64,000 nucleotides of DNA from Desulfomonile tiedjei DSM 6799 (lineage in GTDB: Bacteria; Desulfobacterota; Desulfomonilia; Desulfomonilales; Desulfomonilaceae): positions 620,001 through 684,000 of the forward strand of contig NC_018025.1 in assembly GCF_000266945.1 (NCBI RefSeq). Reading direction: 5' to 3'. A program made the translations under genes and the position numbers. Below, in pieces: positions 33,980 to 43,364 of this stretch. Below the pieces are notes generated by a model, which was not told the origin of the DNA, ran no database searches, and worked only from the letters and a program-made list of their open reading frames with translations. The number at the start of each line of letters is the position of its first letter. The stretch's first letter is position 1.

Positions 33980-34097
33980 GTGCCGGCGAACAATTCACCA
34001 AACAAAGCAATAAGTTATCGCCGGCAGGGACGCCGGCGCTACTGATTCTTCCCATTGCAGGCATTGGATTCCGTCAAGACTTTCGATAACAGCTATA
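33980..34097 (+). repeat. family-A REPIN, right part
   Basis: The element resumes after the IS-B target duplication (33969-33979). It contains the rest of REP 1, then the inverse REP 2 (up to CGCTAC), and ends ACTTTCGATAACAGCTATA. Four bases later IS-A copy 2 begins. Confidence 0.85.
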
Positions 34098-35152
34098 CAG
34101 CCTATAGTTTCGCCCTTTTTGTATTCTGGACGGTTAGATGGTGAGATAATCCTTGAAAAAATAAGGCGTTCCGCACATACCCGGTTTTGTGAAAGATTCT
34201 GGGAAGGAGGAACGCCAGTTGAAGAGATCTATACCAGATCCGTTCGGGATTGACGAGATTCATTTCAGAGCGTGTTTCAGCGCACCGAGTTTCCGTATCT
34301 TCGTTGCGCTGGTGGTCGGTTGGGTGCTCACTATGGGCAAGCACACTATCAGCCAGGTGATTCTGACCATGAGACTCCATGAATCCAAGCACTTCGCCAG
34401 CATCTACCGATTCCTCGGCAAGGGACGATGGGAGACTGACTTTGTCTCCTATTTCGTCTTCAGAATGTTGGTAGAAACGCTGATTGCAGAAGGGATCGAG
34501 ATCCTTGTGGTGATTGACGACACCTTGAACAAGCACACTGGCAAGAAGATCTGTGGCGCGGGCTGGCAGCATGATGGTTCACTCCCAAAGCATACTAAGC
34601 AAAAGGGGTATGGAGTGTGCTTTGTCATCATAGGACTGGCGATTCGCCTTCCCGGCATCAGCGATCGCATGTTTTGTCTGCCATACGCTGCCCGCCTTTG
34701 GTGGCCGCCAAAGGCCAAGTTTAATCCCAAGAGCCTGCCCTACAAGACAAAACCCGAACTTGGATTGGATCTTATAAATCTGACTCATTCATGGCTCCAA
34801 GAGGGAGAAAGACTGAGAATTGTGTTCGACCTGGGATACTGCTGCGATACCATCCTCAAAGCACGACCCAAGAATGTGCACATTACAGGGAGGCTGAGAA
34901 AGGATGCAGCTTTGTTCGCTGTGCTGGAACCTGCTCCATTTACAGTGATGGGCAGACCTCGCAAGAGAGGCGCTCGACTGCCCTCCCTGGAAACGATGTT
35001 CCAGGACCCCAATCTGGGGTGGAATGAGATTAGGGTCTTCTGCTATGGAAAACAAACTAAGCTCCTGATACATCAGTTCACGGCGCTATGGTATCATAGC
35101 GCAGGGCAACAGCCTCTTTCGATCGTGTTGTGCCATGACCCGGCCGGCCACC

Positions 35153-36666
35153 CAATGCTGTTGAATTAAGGAAAGGGTTCTTGATTTTTCACGTTTAACC
35201 TCCGAGAATTCAGAAGGAATTGTGTTGACATGCGGGTAGTTACGCGCGATAAATTCTTTCAAAACAAGCTGCTGAAAGGATTTTATTATGGCACGCATTA
35301 TGCTTTGAAGAACCATGCCAACTTAGCGCGTACGCTGAAAAATTTCTTCACATTATTCCCGGACAAATCGACCCTTCCAAGAAACGCTCGCCTCAGGACT
35401 TTACTCGAAACAGAAAACTCGCCTTTGGAAAGCTTATCACCTTCATCTTGTCCATTGCCGCCAGTGGAAAGGGTAAAGGAGTGGACATGAAATCCGGTGA
35501 ATTCTTTCGACATGCCAGAATTCTTGGCCTTTGGCCTGACGCCGAGGCGATCCATCGAAGCGCGCTCACCAAGGCGCGCAAAAAGGTGGATTGGAGGATC
35601 TTTCGGCAAATACTCGATGATGCGGTTGGTCTGGCTTATGAGTGTTGGCCTAAGAGCCCGAAGGACGAGTGGCATGGTATGTCCACTCATGCGATAGATG
35701 GCTCCGACTATACGCTTCCAGCCGCCGATGAGCTCAGGGCCGAGTTTGATCCTGAGAGCGGACTTGGGCAAGCGGGCAAAGGACATTATCCTCAGTGTCT
35801 TGTATGCACGCTCTATGACGTCTTCAGACGTCTGCCCATCGCAAGAACTGTGGTCCCGGTGAATTCTTCGGAGCGGGACCAAGCCAAACATCTCCTGCCC
35901 CTCGTGCCTGAGGGAAGTGTCTTGCTCCTGGATCGAGGTTACCCAGGATATGAATTTCTCAGCTACCTTTTGGACAAGTTCAAAGGCTATTTCGTGATAC
36001 GTTGCCCCGCAACGTCCACCTTCGCCACAGTAAAGGAATTCATTCGGAGCGGGAAGAGCGAAGCCGAAATCGTGATTCCTCCGACATCGAACTATCTCAG
36101 CCAGGTGACGGCTGAACAACGAAAGGCCGCCAAGCCCATCAGAGTGAGAGTCATCAGACTGTCCAATCCTGACGGAACCCTCTCGGTTCTCCTGACGAAT
36201 CTTTACGACAAGGTGGAGTTTCCGAGACAGGAGATCACTGACCTCTATTTCAGGCGATGGGAAATCGAGAGCTATTTCCGGGATGAAAAGATTGGGCTCG
36301 AAATCGAAAAATTTCATGGCAAAACCTGCAACAGCGTCCTGCAAGAACTCTTTGCAGCTGCGATCATGGCTGTGATCTCAAGAACTCTCATGGCCATTTC
36401 CACCCAGTTACTCGGTGGAGAGCTCGGAGAACCTCAGTTCAAGAATGCGGTCATGACGCTCGCGTCTGAAGCCGCCGTGCTCGCCGCAGACGATCCTGAA
36501 AGAGCCATCGAAATCTTTCAGGATATTCTCAAAGAAATCTATCGTGTCAAATACTATCGACCAAACAGTCAGCGACCACCCCAACCAAGGGTGAACAAGC
36601 AAAGCAAAAACAAATGGCTTTACCGCAGGTACAAAAATGTCCCCGCAGCTTAAGTCAACAGCATTG
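35153..36666 (+). mobile_element. insertion sequence IS-B (IS4 family), copy 2
   Basis: 1514 bp, with the same ends as copy 1. Flanked by a perfect 11-bp direct repeat GGCCGGCCACC (35142-35152 and 36667-36677). The uninterrupted target can be read in IS-A copy 1, which proves simple insertion. Both IS-B copies point the same way, 2698 bp apart. Confidence 0.96.
35288..36653 (+). CDS. IS-B transposase, copy 2
   Basis: Same gene as at 32590-33955: ATG at 35288, CTT TGA at 35303-35308, catalytic frame to 36653, and the same 401-residue open catalytic part. Because both copies keep the CTT TGA junction and have clean target duplications, the element moved while carrying it. Either the frameshift is part of normal expression, or the shorter protein suffices, or transposase was supplied in trans. 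Confidence 0.85.
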
Positions 36667-37105
36667 GGCCGGCCACCATGCCAATATGGTGTTTTTCGAT
36701 ACGGACCCTCAGGCTGCACCACAGCAGATTATCGAGCGCTACGCTGCACGCTTTAGCATTGAGATGACCAATCGAGAGACCAAGAACCTCCTGGGTGCGG
36801 CTGAACCTCAGTGTCGGAAAGAGACCTCGGTAACCCGTGCCCCTATGTTTGCTTACTGGGCCTACTGCTTTGTAGTGCTTTGGTTCGTTGGGCAATTCGT
36901 CACTGCAAAGAACCTCGTTGCCGACCCGGCTCCCTGGTACTGCCGGAAAAAGTCGTTCACCTTTTCAGACATGCTGGCAGCAGCTCGAAGGAGTCATTTC
37001 TCGCTGAGAATTTATTCGAAAGCCAGCCGAATCAATAAGTTCGAAAAACTCAACGGCCCGCGCTCCACGCGCGGACTCGACCATGCAAGAATCGCGAAAC
37101 TATAG

Positions 37106-37205
37106 ATAAATAGTTTTGCGACAATCTCGAGACGCCGATCCCCACTAGTATCTTGTATTCGAGAGCGGAATAAGCGTCAGAATTCTTGGCAATCGCTCTA
37201 ACGGT
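37106..37205 (-). repeat. family-B repeat fragment next to IS-A copy 2
   Basis: Read in reverse: GCGATTGCCAAGAATTCTGA, then GAATACAAGATACTAGTGGG. It breaks off at GATCGGCGTCTCGAGATTGT, where it joins the GTCGCAAAAC type sequence also found near 20805. Confidence 0.55.
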
Positions 37206-37215
37206 CGCGGACAAC

Positions 37216-37258
37216 AAAAAATCGGGGAACCCTATTTCGTGTAAGGTTCCCCGATTTT
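37216..37258. terminator. bidirectional intrinsic terminator
   Basis: AAAAAATCGGGGAACC and GGTTCCCCGATTTTA form a 12-bp or longer stem flanked by A and T runs on both sides. It ends the minus-strand gene at 37320 and would stop reading out of IS-A. Confidence 0.88.
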
Positions 37259-37319
37259 ACTATCATCAATCTCTGAGCGCCGTGCAGATTGCACGAATAT
37301 TCGCTCTACACTCTATCGT

Positions 37320-39149
37320 CTACTGAAAAGCAAAGACTTTCTCTTCGCCTCCGGGAGAAGTGATGTAGAGCTGCAATGCGCTGGGCCCGGTTCCTTGCAT
37401 GTAATCCAGGAACATTTCATGACTCCCCGCAGGCAATGCAACGGACCCCGATACATCCTGAAGTTTGCCCAACTGATCCGCGTTAAGCACCATTTTCTTA
37501 CCGACAATCAAGCGAGCAACGTCATCGCATACCAGACGAAATTTGTAGTTACCTGCTTCCTGGTCAGAGAGCGTAAACTTCACGTAAAACCGGAGGCCGA
37601 GCCAGTCTTCTCGTTTTGGTACCCCCGAAAATTCTCGTGTCCCTCTGTTGATTGGATAATCGATCGCTTTGGTGAAGAACATCCCTGCAGGGGTCATCTT
37701 ATTGTAATTCGGTAATGTTTTTGTGTTTGGCTTGATGAAATATACGAATGCCGGGATAAGGCTAAGCTCGCTGGATTCCGCGGAAAATCCTTCCAACACC
37801 TCGGCCGGAGCGAACAACTCTTCTTTGTTGGTAGGTGCAGTCACATAGAGCTGTAGTTTGGGATCTCCTTGAGGGTTAAAATAATCGACAGTAATAGGAT
37901 AGCTTCCTTGCTGGAGAAAAGCCCAGCCGAGCCTGCTCTGATCCGATTTACTCGAGGACGCAGTCTCTACAATCGACTGCTTGCCGATAGTCAAGCGTGC
38001 AAAGCTGTCGGCAACGAGCCTGAACGCGAAGATTCCGGCTCCTTGAACGTTGAAAAAGCCCTGGTACCTGACCCCCACCATCTCTTTCTTTCCCGGTAAA
38101 CCAACAAATCCAGTCGTGCCGGTGAGATCAAGGGACGGAGTAATGAGACGTCCTATGGGACTCAATTGACTGAAATCAGGTCCTTCCGGGTAATTGCCTT
38201 TGGGAACGAAATATACCTGTCCCCACAAGACGTCGTATGGCTTGTCGGGTTCTTTCCAACCAACTGCGCCGGCAGTGGAACTAAATACCTGTTCAGGTCC
38301 CATTGGAGGCTGGAGGAACAGTTTCAGGAGAGGTGCCCCCTGAGAATTGAAGCTATCGATAATCACCGTGTGGATGCCTTCAGCAAGATGGACATATGCT
38401 GTTTTCGATGCGGATTCGTGAACTCCGTCGTTCTCAATCACGGTCTTGTCGTCGATATGCATGCGGGCTCCGTCCTTGGATTGGAGGCGCCACTTAAAAA
38501 TGCCTTCCCCGCTCACCATGAACATCCCCATGAATCTCAGCCCGAGACCGTTGGTATTCTCCGGTAGGCCACCTGGATCGTTCTCGCCTTTGGACGGCTC
38601 CAAGTTGATCCGATCGCAGGTGGTTGTGCCCACAGGCGGAAACGCGCTGTAATCGGGAAGAGCTTTGATATTGTCCGGCAGCTTGTAGATGTTCACACTG
38701 AAGCCTTTGCCTGGAGCCGGTATGGCTGCCTGTTCCACCTTCTTGGGTCCGGCGGCCGGCGCTTCGCTCCGTTGTCTCTCCTGGGCCGGAGGTTGGGTTG
38801 TTCTGGCCCCTTGATCTCGAGCGGATTCCTGTTCCTGTGACTGCTGGGGCAATCCTCTGACTGGAGCCTGTCCTCCCTGTCTGAGAATCATTGGAGCAGT
38901 GGGAGCGCCCTCGGGTTCCTCCGGCCGCGCCGCTTCCGGTGGCTCTTCATCCTTGGCCGCAGGTACGCCGGGCTGACCGGGTTCGACGTGAAGTGACTCG
39001 ATCTGGTCAGGATTGAATTTCAGAGGGACTCTCTGTGAAGCACCGTCTTTTTTCTTGATCACGAGGTAATCGTCCGCAAAACCGGTGACTACCAGCAGAA
39101 GGATCAACCCTGCCACCACGGCCGCAAAACGCACTCGAGAATGTCTCAT
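37320..39149 (-). CDS. secreted protein with three PA14-like repeats
   Basis: The product is 609 residues from the ATG at 39149, preceded by GAGG with 7-nt spacing; the frame stays open to 39254 without such a site. Signal peptide (RFAAVVAGLILLLVVTGFAD). A Pro/Glu/Gln-rich linker spans about 60-140. Three tandem modules of about 150 residues follow. Each has a YKLPDNIKALPDYS-like opening, a GLRFxGxFxVxGxGxFxFRL strand pair, an 'Arg-Leu/Met-x-I-x-x-K' strand and a terminal LxLYVTxP strand (LKLFLQPP, LQLYVTAP, LQLYITSP). These are the hallmarks of PA14/GLEYA-like sugar-binding folds. Likely periplasmic or surface glycan binding. Promoter upstream and terminator downstream make it monocistronic. 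Confidence 0.75.
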   Translation of the reverse strand: MRHSRVRFAAVVAGLILLLVVTGFADDYLVIKKKDGASQRVPLKFNPDQIESLHVEPGQPGVPAAKDEEPPEAARPEEPEGAPTAPMILRQGGQAPVRGLPQQSQEQESARDQGARTTQPPAQERQRSEAPAAGPKKVEQAAIPAPGKGFSVNIYKLPDNIKALPDYSAFPPVGTTTCDRINLEPSKGENDPGGLPENTNGLGLRFMGMFMVSGEGIFKWRLQSKDGARMHIDDKTVIENDGVHESASKTAYVHLAEGIHTVIIDSFNSQGAPLLKLFLQPPMGPEQVFSSTAGAVGWKEPDKPYDVLWGQVYFVPKGNYPEGPDFSQLSPIGRLITPSLDLTGTTGFVGLPGKKEMVGVRYQGFFNVQGAGIFAFRLVADSFARLTIGKQSIVETASSSKSDQSRLGWAFLQQGSYPITVDYFNPQGDPKLQLYVTAPTNKEELFAPAEVLEGFSAESSELSLIPAFVYFIKPNTKTLPNYNKMTPAGMFFTKAIDYPINRGTREFSGVPKREDWLGLRFYVKFTLSDQEAGNYKFRLVCDDVARLIVGKKMVLNADQLGKLQDVSGSVALPAGSHEMFLDYMQGTGPSALQLYITSPGGEEKVFAFQ

Positions 39150-39300
39150 CTGCTCACCTCTTCCCGGATAGAAACAGGAAGGTAAACCCCTTGTCTTCCG
39201 GCGTGAGACTACTCTGTTTATCTTTCGAGCCGGAACGGGACTGCGGCTCGCCAATTCCTACAATCTCATGGGAGCACCCGCAGATACTGCGGATTCGGCC

Positions 39301-39328
39301 ATGATAGCAGCTATTTTTGTCCCGTCAA
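39301..39328 (-). promoter_or_regulatory. promoter of the PA14-like repeat protein gene
   Basis: On the minus strand TTGACG (39323-39328), 16 bp, TATCAT (39301-39306), about 150 bp before the start codon. Confidence 0.5.
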
Positions 39329-39453
39329 GGTACGAAGATTACTAATCGTCTATAGAGTAGACTAGTTAATGCAAAACATTGATCTGTCTTGGAGAATGTT
39401 AACCCAGTTTCCTGAAACTCACAATCTTTAGTGTTGACAGCCGTGTCTCCTAT

Positions 39454-40098
39454 CTATGAATTTCTTGCAGATGCAGACGTTAAACGGGGCGGCCGAGGCA
39501 TCACCAGAATCGGTTTATCCGCATGCCTGTTGTATATCTGCAACACCTTGCCCACAAAACGCCGCGCAGGTTCGGACTCCAGGAGCTTCTCCTGTGGTGC
39601 GGGCCCGACATTGTACGCTGCCAATGCAAGATAGGTCGAATGCTTGTACTTTCCGTACCGTTCAAAGCAGTGACGAAGATATGCCGCTCCTGCCATGATG
39701 TTCTCGTGAGGGTCCCAGGGGTCCGTTACGCCCAACACCTCCAGGACTATGGGACGAAGTTGCATCATCCCTTTTGCTCCTCTACCCGATGCGGCATTGG
39801 GACGAAAACTGGATTCCACGAACGTCAGTGAAGTCAGGAGAACCGGATCGATCTGGAATTCACGCCCAGCCTCCAAGAGGCTTTTTGCGTAGTGCGGTTT
39901 GCCGCCGAGAGAAGCGACGATAGCTTCGAGTTTTTCTAATTCCCTCAGCCGCAAATGGTCTTCCACGGATCGTCGTACTTCGAGGGATACGAAAGATGCC
40001 CGAGGCCTGCTCAATTCGGGTCTCGACAGCGCGGTTTCATTCCAGGACGTCATGATGACACTGCTGAGAGAAAAGCAGATCAGTCCATGCCATATCAT
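39454..40098 (-). CDS. lytic murein transglycosylase (SLT, family 1)
   Basis: The product is 214 residues. The ATG at 40098 overlaps the stop of the upstream gene (ATGA), so it is translationally coupled. A short signal peptide (MIWHGLICFSLSSVIMTSWN) precedes a helical linker and the lysozyme-like domain (about 80-195). The catalytic Glu lies in LTFVESSFRPNAAS. It is followed by GAKGMMQLRP, DPHENIMAGAAYLRH and ALAAYNVGPA, the three SLT signature blocks. It cleaves the glycan strand of peptidoglycan to 1,6-anhydro products in the periplasm. The coupling with a large membrane protein suggests that it clears space for, or works with, that protein. Confidence 0.88.
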   Translation of the reverse strand: MIWHGLICFSLSSVIMTSWNETALSRPELSRPRASFVSLEVRRSVEDHLRLRELEKLEAIVASLGGKPHYAKSLLEAGREFQIDPVLLTSLTFVESSFRPNAASGRGAKGMMQLRPIVLEVLGVTDPWDPHENIMAGAAYLRHCFERYGKYKHSTYLALAAYNVGPAPQEKLLESEPARRFVGKVLQIYNRHADKPILVMPRPPRLTSASARNS

Positions 40099-41606
40099 CT
40101 GCAATTTTCCTGAGAAACGATGGGTTCAGGAGACATCTCGTCCGCCAGAGACAGAGGATCTCCTGTGACCTGAACTATTTCTTCGTCTTTGTCCGAATCT
40201 TCAGAGATCCAGGAAGAAGGATAGCGTTCTACAAAATTCACCTGGAAGGGCATAAATTTGAGCCGTGCCACATCTTTGGCCAGCCTCCCGGACATTTCGA
40301 GGCCTACCAGCTCCCGCACGCCTTCAGGGGTGATGGCTTCCGAAACAGCTTCCGCGGAAAAATATCGCACGTTGAAAGCGCATTGTGTCAGCGGATTGAA
40401 CAGCCGTTCTGCGGATACGATGCCCTTGAGATCGGGAAGCACTTTGCGATCGAATTCTCCCTTAGCTTCCGCATAAACAAGACTGGACCTGAACCTGTAC
40501 ACTGCCATGAGCGCGCGCGCCTGATCCAGGAAACTCTTCCCGAGAAGAATCATTGCCACGTACAGGAAGATATCGCTGACCATGCTCAGGGCGTGGAGTC
40601 GGAAGAATTCTTCGTACGTCACGGAAAAAGCGGGATACTGCATGAGGATTATCTGCAGAAAGCCTACCAGGACCATGACGGATCCTATGAGAAGACTTAG
40701 CAGGGCGGCAGTTTTGGAGGATGTTTTGATGTACTCGGGAAAACTTTCCACCAGAGTGCCGATCATGGTTTCGCCGTCCTCACAGACCACCGGTCTCGAG
40801 CGGGAAATACGATTCGAAAATCCCTTATGCGCAAAAATCTTGGAGCCTTCCTCGAGAATGGCGAAAAAGACCGATGGATGGCCGCGTCCCTCAACGATCA
40901 TGGAATCCATTTCTCGCGTTGCGCCAGGCTTTTTCAGGGGTATAAGCGAAAAGGCTATGACCAGTTTGAGAATGCAGACGATTGCCAGCAGATTGTAAAA
41001 AGGCATGGGGCTTGGAAGCACATAACCTGTTCCCAATCCCAATTCCGAAAGATACTTCGGTAAGAATACCAATGACTTGAAAAGAAAATGTAGGATAATG
41101 GCAAAAGCGAGGGCAGTCCAGATGAATCGGATGTTCCAGCGCACTATTTGGCCGGATATCTCAGATATATACTTCGCATTGGACCAGATCTTCCCCAATA
41201 TGAAAAACAGCAGCGTAGGGGATTTTTCATACGAGCGCAGCTTGCCTTCTTTTAACCCCAGAGAGACGGTTTCAGGTCTGTAAAACTCTCCGGGCCAACG
41301 AAGTTGCACCCGCAGTCTGCACATTTGCTTGAAACCTGAGAAGAACCAGTTCAATCCTACAATCACACCCGCGAGGGCGGCTATCGTGGTCACGAATGTC
41401 CCGAGAATGAAGGGGACGTAATTGAGAATGAACTCGTTTACCTGTTCCGGTACCCTCAGCGGAAAAAATTCCCTCAGTTCGTAAATCCGCGTCACGGACC
41501 CCAAAGTGACAAAACCCCCGAGCGCCGTGAGTATGACACCGTACAGGAGAGTGTGATTTGGAAGCCTCACAATGTCACTGAATTTCCCCTTGGCAATGGA
41601 AAACAT
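40095..41606 (-). CDS. polytopic membrane protein of unknown function, partner of the transglycosylase
   Basis: The product is 503 residues from the ATG at 41606, preceded by GGAG with 6-nt spacing. The frame is open further, to ATG 41639 and TTG 41663. About seven membrane helices are seen: two near the N terminus (LLYGVILTALGGFVTLGSVT, FILGTFVTTIAALAGVIVGL), one or two around 175-215, and three around 300-380. A cytosolic loop contains RPVVCEDGETMIGTLVESFP. The C-terminal 130 residues are soluble. The arrangement is faintly reminiscent of MotA/ExbB-like proton-channel proteins, but no signature can be shown. It overlaps the lytic transglycosylase gene by 4 bp, so the two very likely act together in the envelope. 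Confidence 0.7.
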   Translation of the reverse strand: MFSIAKGKFSDIVRLPNHTLLYGVILTALGGFVTLGSVTRIYELREFFPLRVPEQVNEFILNYVPFILGTFVTTIAALAGVIVGLNWFFSGFKQMCRLRVQLRWPGEFYRPETVSLGLKEGKLRSYEKSPTLLFFILGKIWSNAKYISEISGQIVRWNIRFIWTALAFAIILHFLFKSLVFLPKYLSELGLGTGYVLPSPMPFYNLLAIVCILKLVIAFSLIPLKKPGATREMDSMIVEGRGHPSVFFAILEEGSKIFAHKGFSNRISRSRPVVCEDGETMIGTLVESFPEYIKTSSKTAALLSLLIGSVMVLVGFLQIILMQYPAFSVTYEEFFRLHALSMVSDIFLYVAMILLGKSFLDQARALMAVYRFRSSLVYAEAKGEFDRKVLPDLKGIVSAERLFNPLTQCAFNVRYFSAEAVSEAITPEGVRELVGLEMSGRLAKDVARLKFMPFQVNFVERYPSSWISEDSDKDEEIVQVTGDPLSLADEMSPEPIVSQENCR

Positions 41607-41878
41607 ATACAACTCCGCATCTCGTTCTGTGGGATGCATATCAGATATAATATCTATCGTCAAATGAAAACGTTAGGCAGATTTGTGAAACTGTTGGTTT
41701 ATTTTTAGCATATCTCGCGACGCATGAGCCCGATTCCAAGCCGCTCATGGATCGACGACTCCCGTGAAGAGCTTTTAGAAGCAGTTTTGCGGGCGCTCTT
41801 TTCCGTTGACATCTCGATCCGCCTGGACTATGAAGCGGACCATAAATGCTTCAACGGATGGCCAGAGGAGTGGTAGAG

Positions 41879-42040
41879 ATGCGCGACATGAATTCGTCCC
41901 AGGGAAAGACTCTTCCAAAATCTCATCGATTCCGTGACGACCCGAACTATCTGGAAATAAAGAAAATGATAGAGAATTTTCCAGCAGACAGAATGAAGCA
42001 GCTAAAAATGTACATCGAACGTTGGTTGAGGAACTCCTGA
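41879..42040 (+). CDS. 53-residue helical protein, unknown
   Basis: From the ATG at 41879, with GAGGAG eight bases upstream; the frame is open to 41846. The product starts MRDMNSSQGKTLPKSHRFRD. It ends in an amphipathic helix (NYLEIKKMIENFPADRMKQL, then KMYIERWLRNS). A terminator hairpin follows about 75 bp later. The upstream side is divergent from the polytopic membrane protein gene. No family is recognised. Confidence 0.55.
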   Translation: MRDMNSSQGKTLPKSHRFRDDPNYLEIKKMIENFPADRMKQLKMYIERWLRNS

Positions 42041-42114
42041 GAAAAACTCAGGAGCCGAATTACGGGTTCCGAGTGGCAAGCACTGCATCTTAGCGTTTTC
42101 AAAAACACACAAAC

Positions 42115-42153
42115 AATTCGGGGAGTCGAACATTTGTTCAGGCTCCCCGAATT
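42115..42153. terminator. bidirectional terminator between convergent genes
   Basis: AATTCGGGGAG ... CTCCCCGAATT, an 11-bp perfect stem with a 17-nt loop. It is followed by CGTTCTT on the plus side and TGTTTGTGTGTTTTT on the minus side. It separates the 53-residue gene from ilvE. Confidence 0.75.
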
Positions 42154-42176
42154 CGTTCTTGGACAGAATCCCAAGA

Positions 42177-43244
42177 TTATTTTCCGATATTGACCACCCA
42201 CCCGAAGGGATCGGATCTACGTCCGGTCTGCATCGCTGTCAACTCATCGAAAAGCTGTCTCGCTACAGGACCGGTTTTCCCGTCCGCCACCATGTGATCG
42301 TGATCTTTGTACCTGAAATGACTCACAGGAGAGATCACTGCTGCTGTTCCAGAGCCGAATATCTCCTGGAGTGCTCCGTTTTCCGCTGCCTTGACGATCT
42401 CCTCTATGGAAACCTGACGCTCTACGACAGGATGCCCAAGCTCCCGAGCAAAATGGATCACCGAATCACGAGTAACACCCGGCAGGATGGTTCCTTCCAG
42501 TGCAGGGGTAACGATCTCGTTGTTCATCTTGAAGAAGATGTTCATGGTTCCGACTTCTTCGATGGAAAGCTTGTCCACGGCATTCAGCCAGAGAACCTGA
42601 GTGAACCCAGCACAATGGGCTTCTTCTGCGGCAAGCAAAGACGCTGCGTAATTTGCCATTGTCTTGGCTTCACCGAGTCCGCCCCGGCAAGCACGAATAT
42701 ACTTGTCCGTAACCATGATTCTCACCGGCTCGAAACCCTCAGGATAGTAGGCTCCAACCGGAGAAAGTATGATGTAGAAAAGATACTTCCTCGAAGGTCT
42801 GACCCCCAGGTGTGTATCTGTGGCGATGATGGTAGGTCTCACATAAAGAGAGGTGCCATGCTGTTTGGGAATCCAATCCCGTTCCAGACGAATGAGCTTG
42901 CTCATCTGTTCCATGAACAGACCTTGATCCGGAGCCGGTATGCATAGCCGGTCGCAGGATTTTGTGAATCGGGCTATATTCATATCCGGCCTGAAGAGAA
43001 GAATGTCATCCTCATCCGGTCCGGCAAAAGCCTTCAAGCCTTCGAACACCTGCTGACCATAGTGCAAAACCATTGTAGCGGGATGCAGGACAAGATTCTG
43101 CAGGGGAGTAATCTCAGGAGTCTGCCAACCCCCGTCCTCTTCCGAATATACCATTTGCAGCATGTGTTCCGTGAAAATATCCCCGAAACCAAGCTGGTCC
43201 TCATCATATTGAGATCCCGGCCTATTGCGTGGTACTTTGCCCAT
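42177..43244 (-). CDS. ilvE: branched-chain amino acid aminotransferase (class IV PLP)
   Basis: The product is 355 residues from the ATG at 43244, with GAGGAGG four bases upstream. The frame is open to 43397 but without a site. This length matches the large, eukaryote-like BCAT subclass. Signatures are VLHYGQQVFEGLKAF (substrate loop), FRPDMNIARF, SLYVRPTIIATDTHLGVRPS, the lysine region GGLGEAKTMANYAASL (PLP-binding Lys), QVLWLNAVDKLSIEEVGTMN and FGSGTAAVISPV. It transaminates Leu, Ile and Val with 2-oxoglutarate, the last step of their synthesis and the first of their breakdown. A consensus-like promoter lies at 43336-43364. Confidence 0.95.
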   Translation of the reverse strand: MGKVPRNRPGSQYDEDQLGFGDIFTEHMLQMVYSEEDGGWQTPEITPLQNLVLHPATMVLHYGQQVFEGLKAFAGPDEDDILLFRPDMNIARFTKSCDRLCIPAPDQGLFMEQMSKLIRLERDWIPKQHGTSLYVRPTIIATDTHLGVRPSRKYLFYIILSPVGAYYPEGFEPVRIMVTDKYIRACRGGLGEAKTMANYAASLLAAEEAHCAGFTQVLWLNAVDKLSIEEVGTMNIFFKMNNEIVTPALEGTILPGVTRDSVIHFARELGHPVVERQVSIEEIVKAAENGALQEIFGSGTAAVISPVSHFRYKDHDHMVADGKTGPVARQLFDELTAMQTGRRSDPFGWVVNIGK

Positions 43245-43335
43245 GAAGCCTCCTCTGTATCGATCCAGACTGAAATGCGGTTTGCCCGGGACCTTTAGGT
43301 AAGGCTCGGTAAGCCGAATCGAAGCTAAAAAGAAA

Positions 43336-43364
43336 TAATTACCAGAGCAGACAGGCAGAGTCAA
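43336..43364 (-). promoter_or_regulatory. promoter of ilvE
   Basis: On the minus strand TTGACT (43359-43364), exactly 17 bp, TAATTA (43336-43341). It overlaps the 3' end of the upstream membrane protein gene and allows ilvE to be expressed alone. Confidence 0.6.

Larger units (their letters stand above)
34102..37105 (+). mobile_element. insertion sequence IS-A, copy 2, split by IS-B
   Basis: Ends CTATAGTTTCGC (34102) and its inverse (to 37105). Without IS-B and one target duplication it is 1479 bp, one base shorter than copy 1. Unlike copy 1 it has no matching direct repeats (ACAGC left, ATAAAT right). One flank has therefore been lost or exchanged since insertion. Confidence 0.92.
34219..37105 (+). 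pseudogene. IS-A transposase interrupted by IS-B
   Basis: The reading frame begins at TTG 34219 with the same GGAAGGAGGAA site as copy 1. It is broken at 35152 after the codons for HDPAG (about residue 311), and the remainder resumes at 36678 and runs to the TAG in the terminal repeat. The first Asp motifs lie in the left part and the YREK motif in the right part, so the enzyme cannot be functional. Residues that can be compared are the same as in copy 1. Confidence 0.92.
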
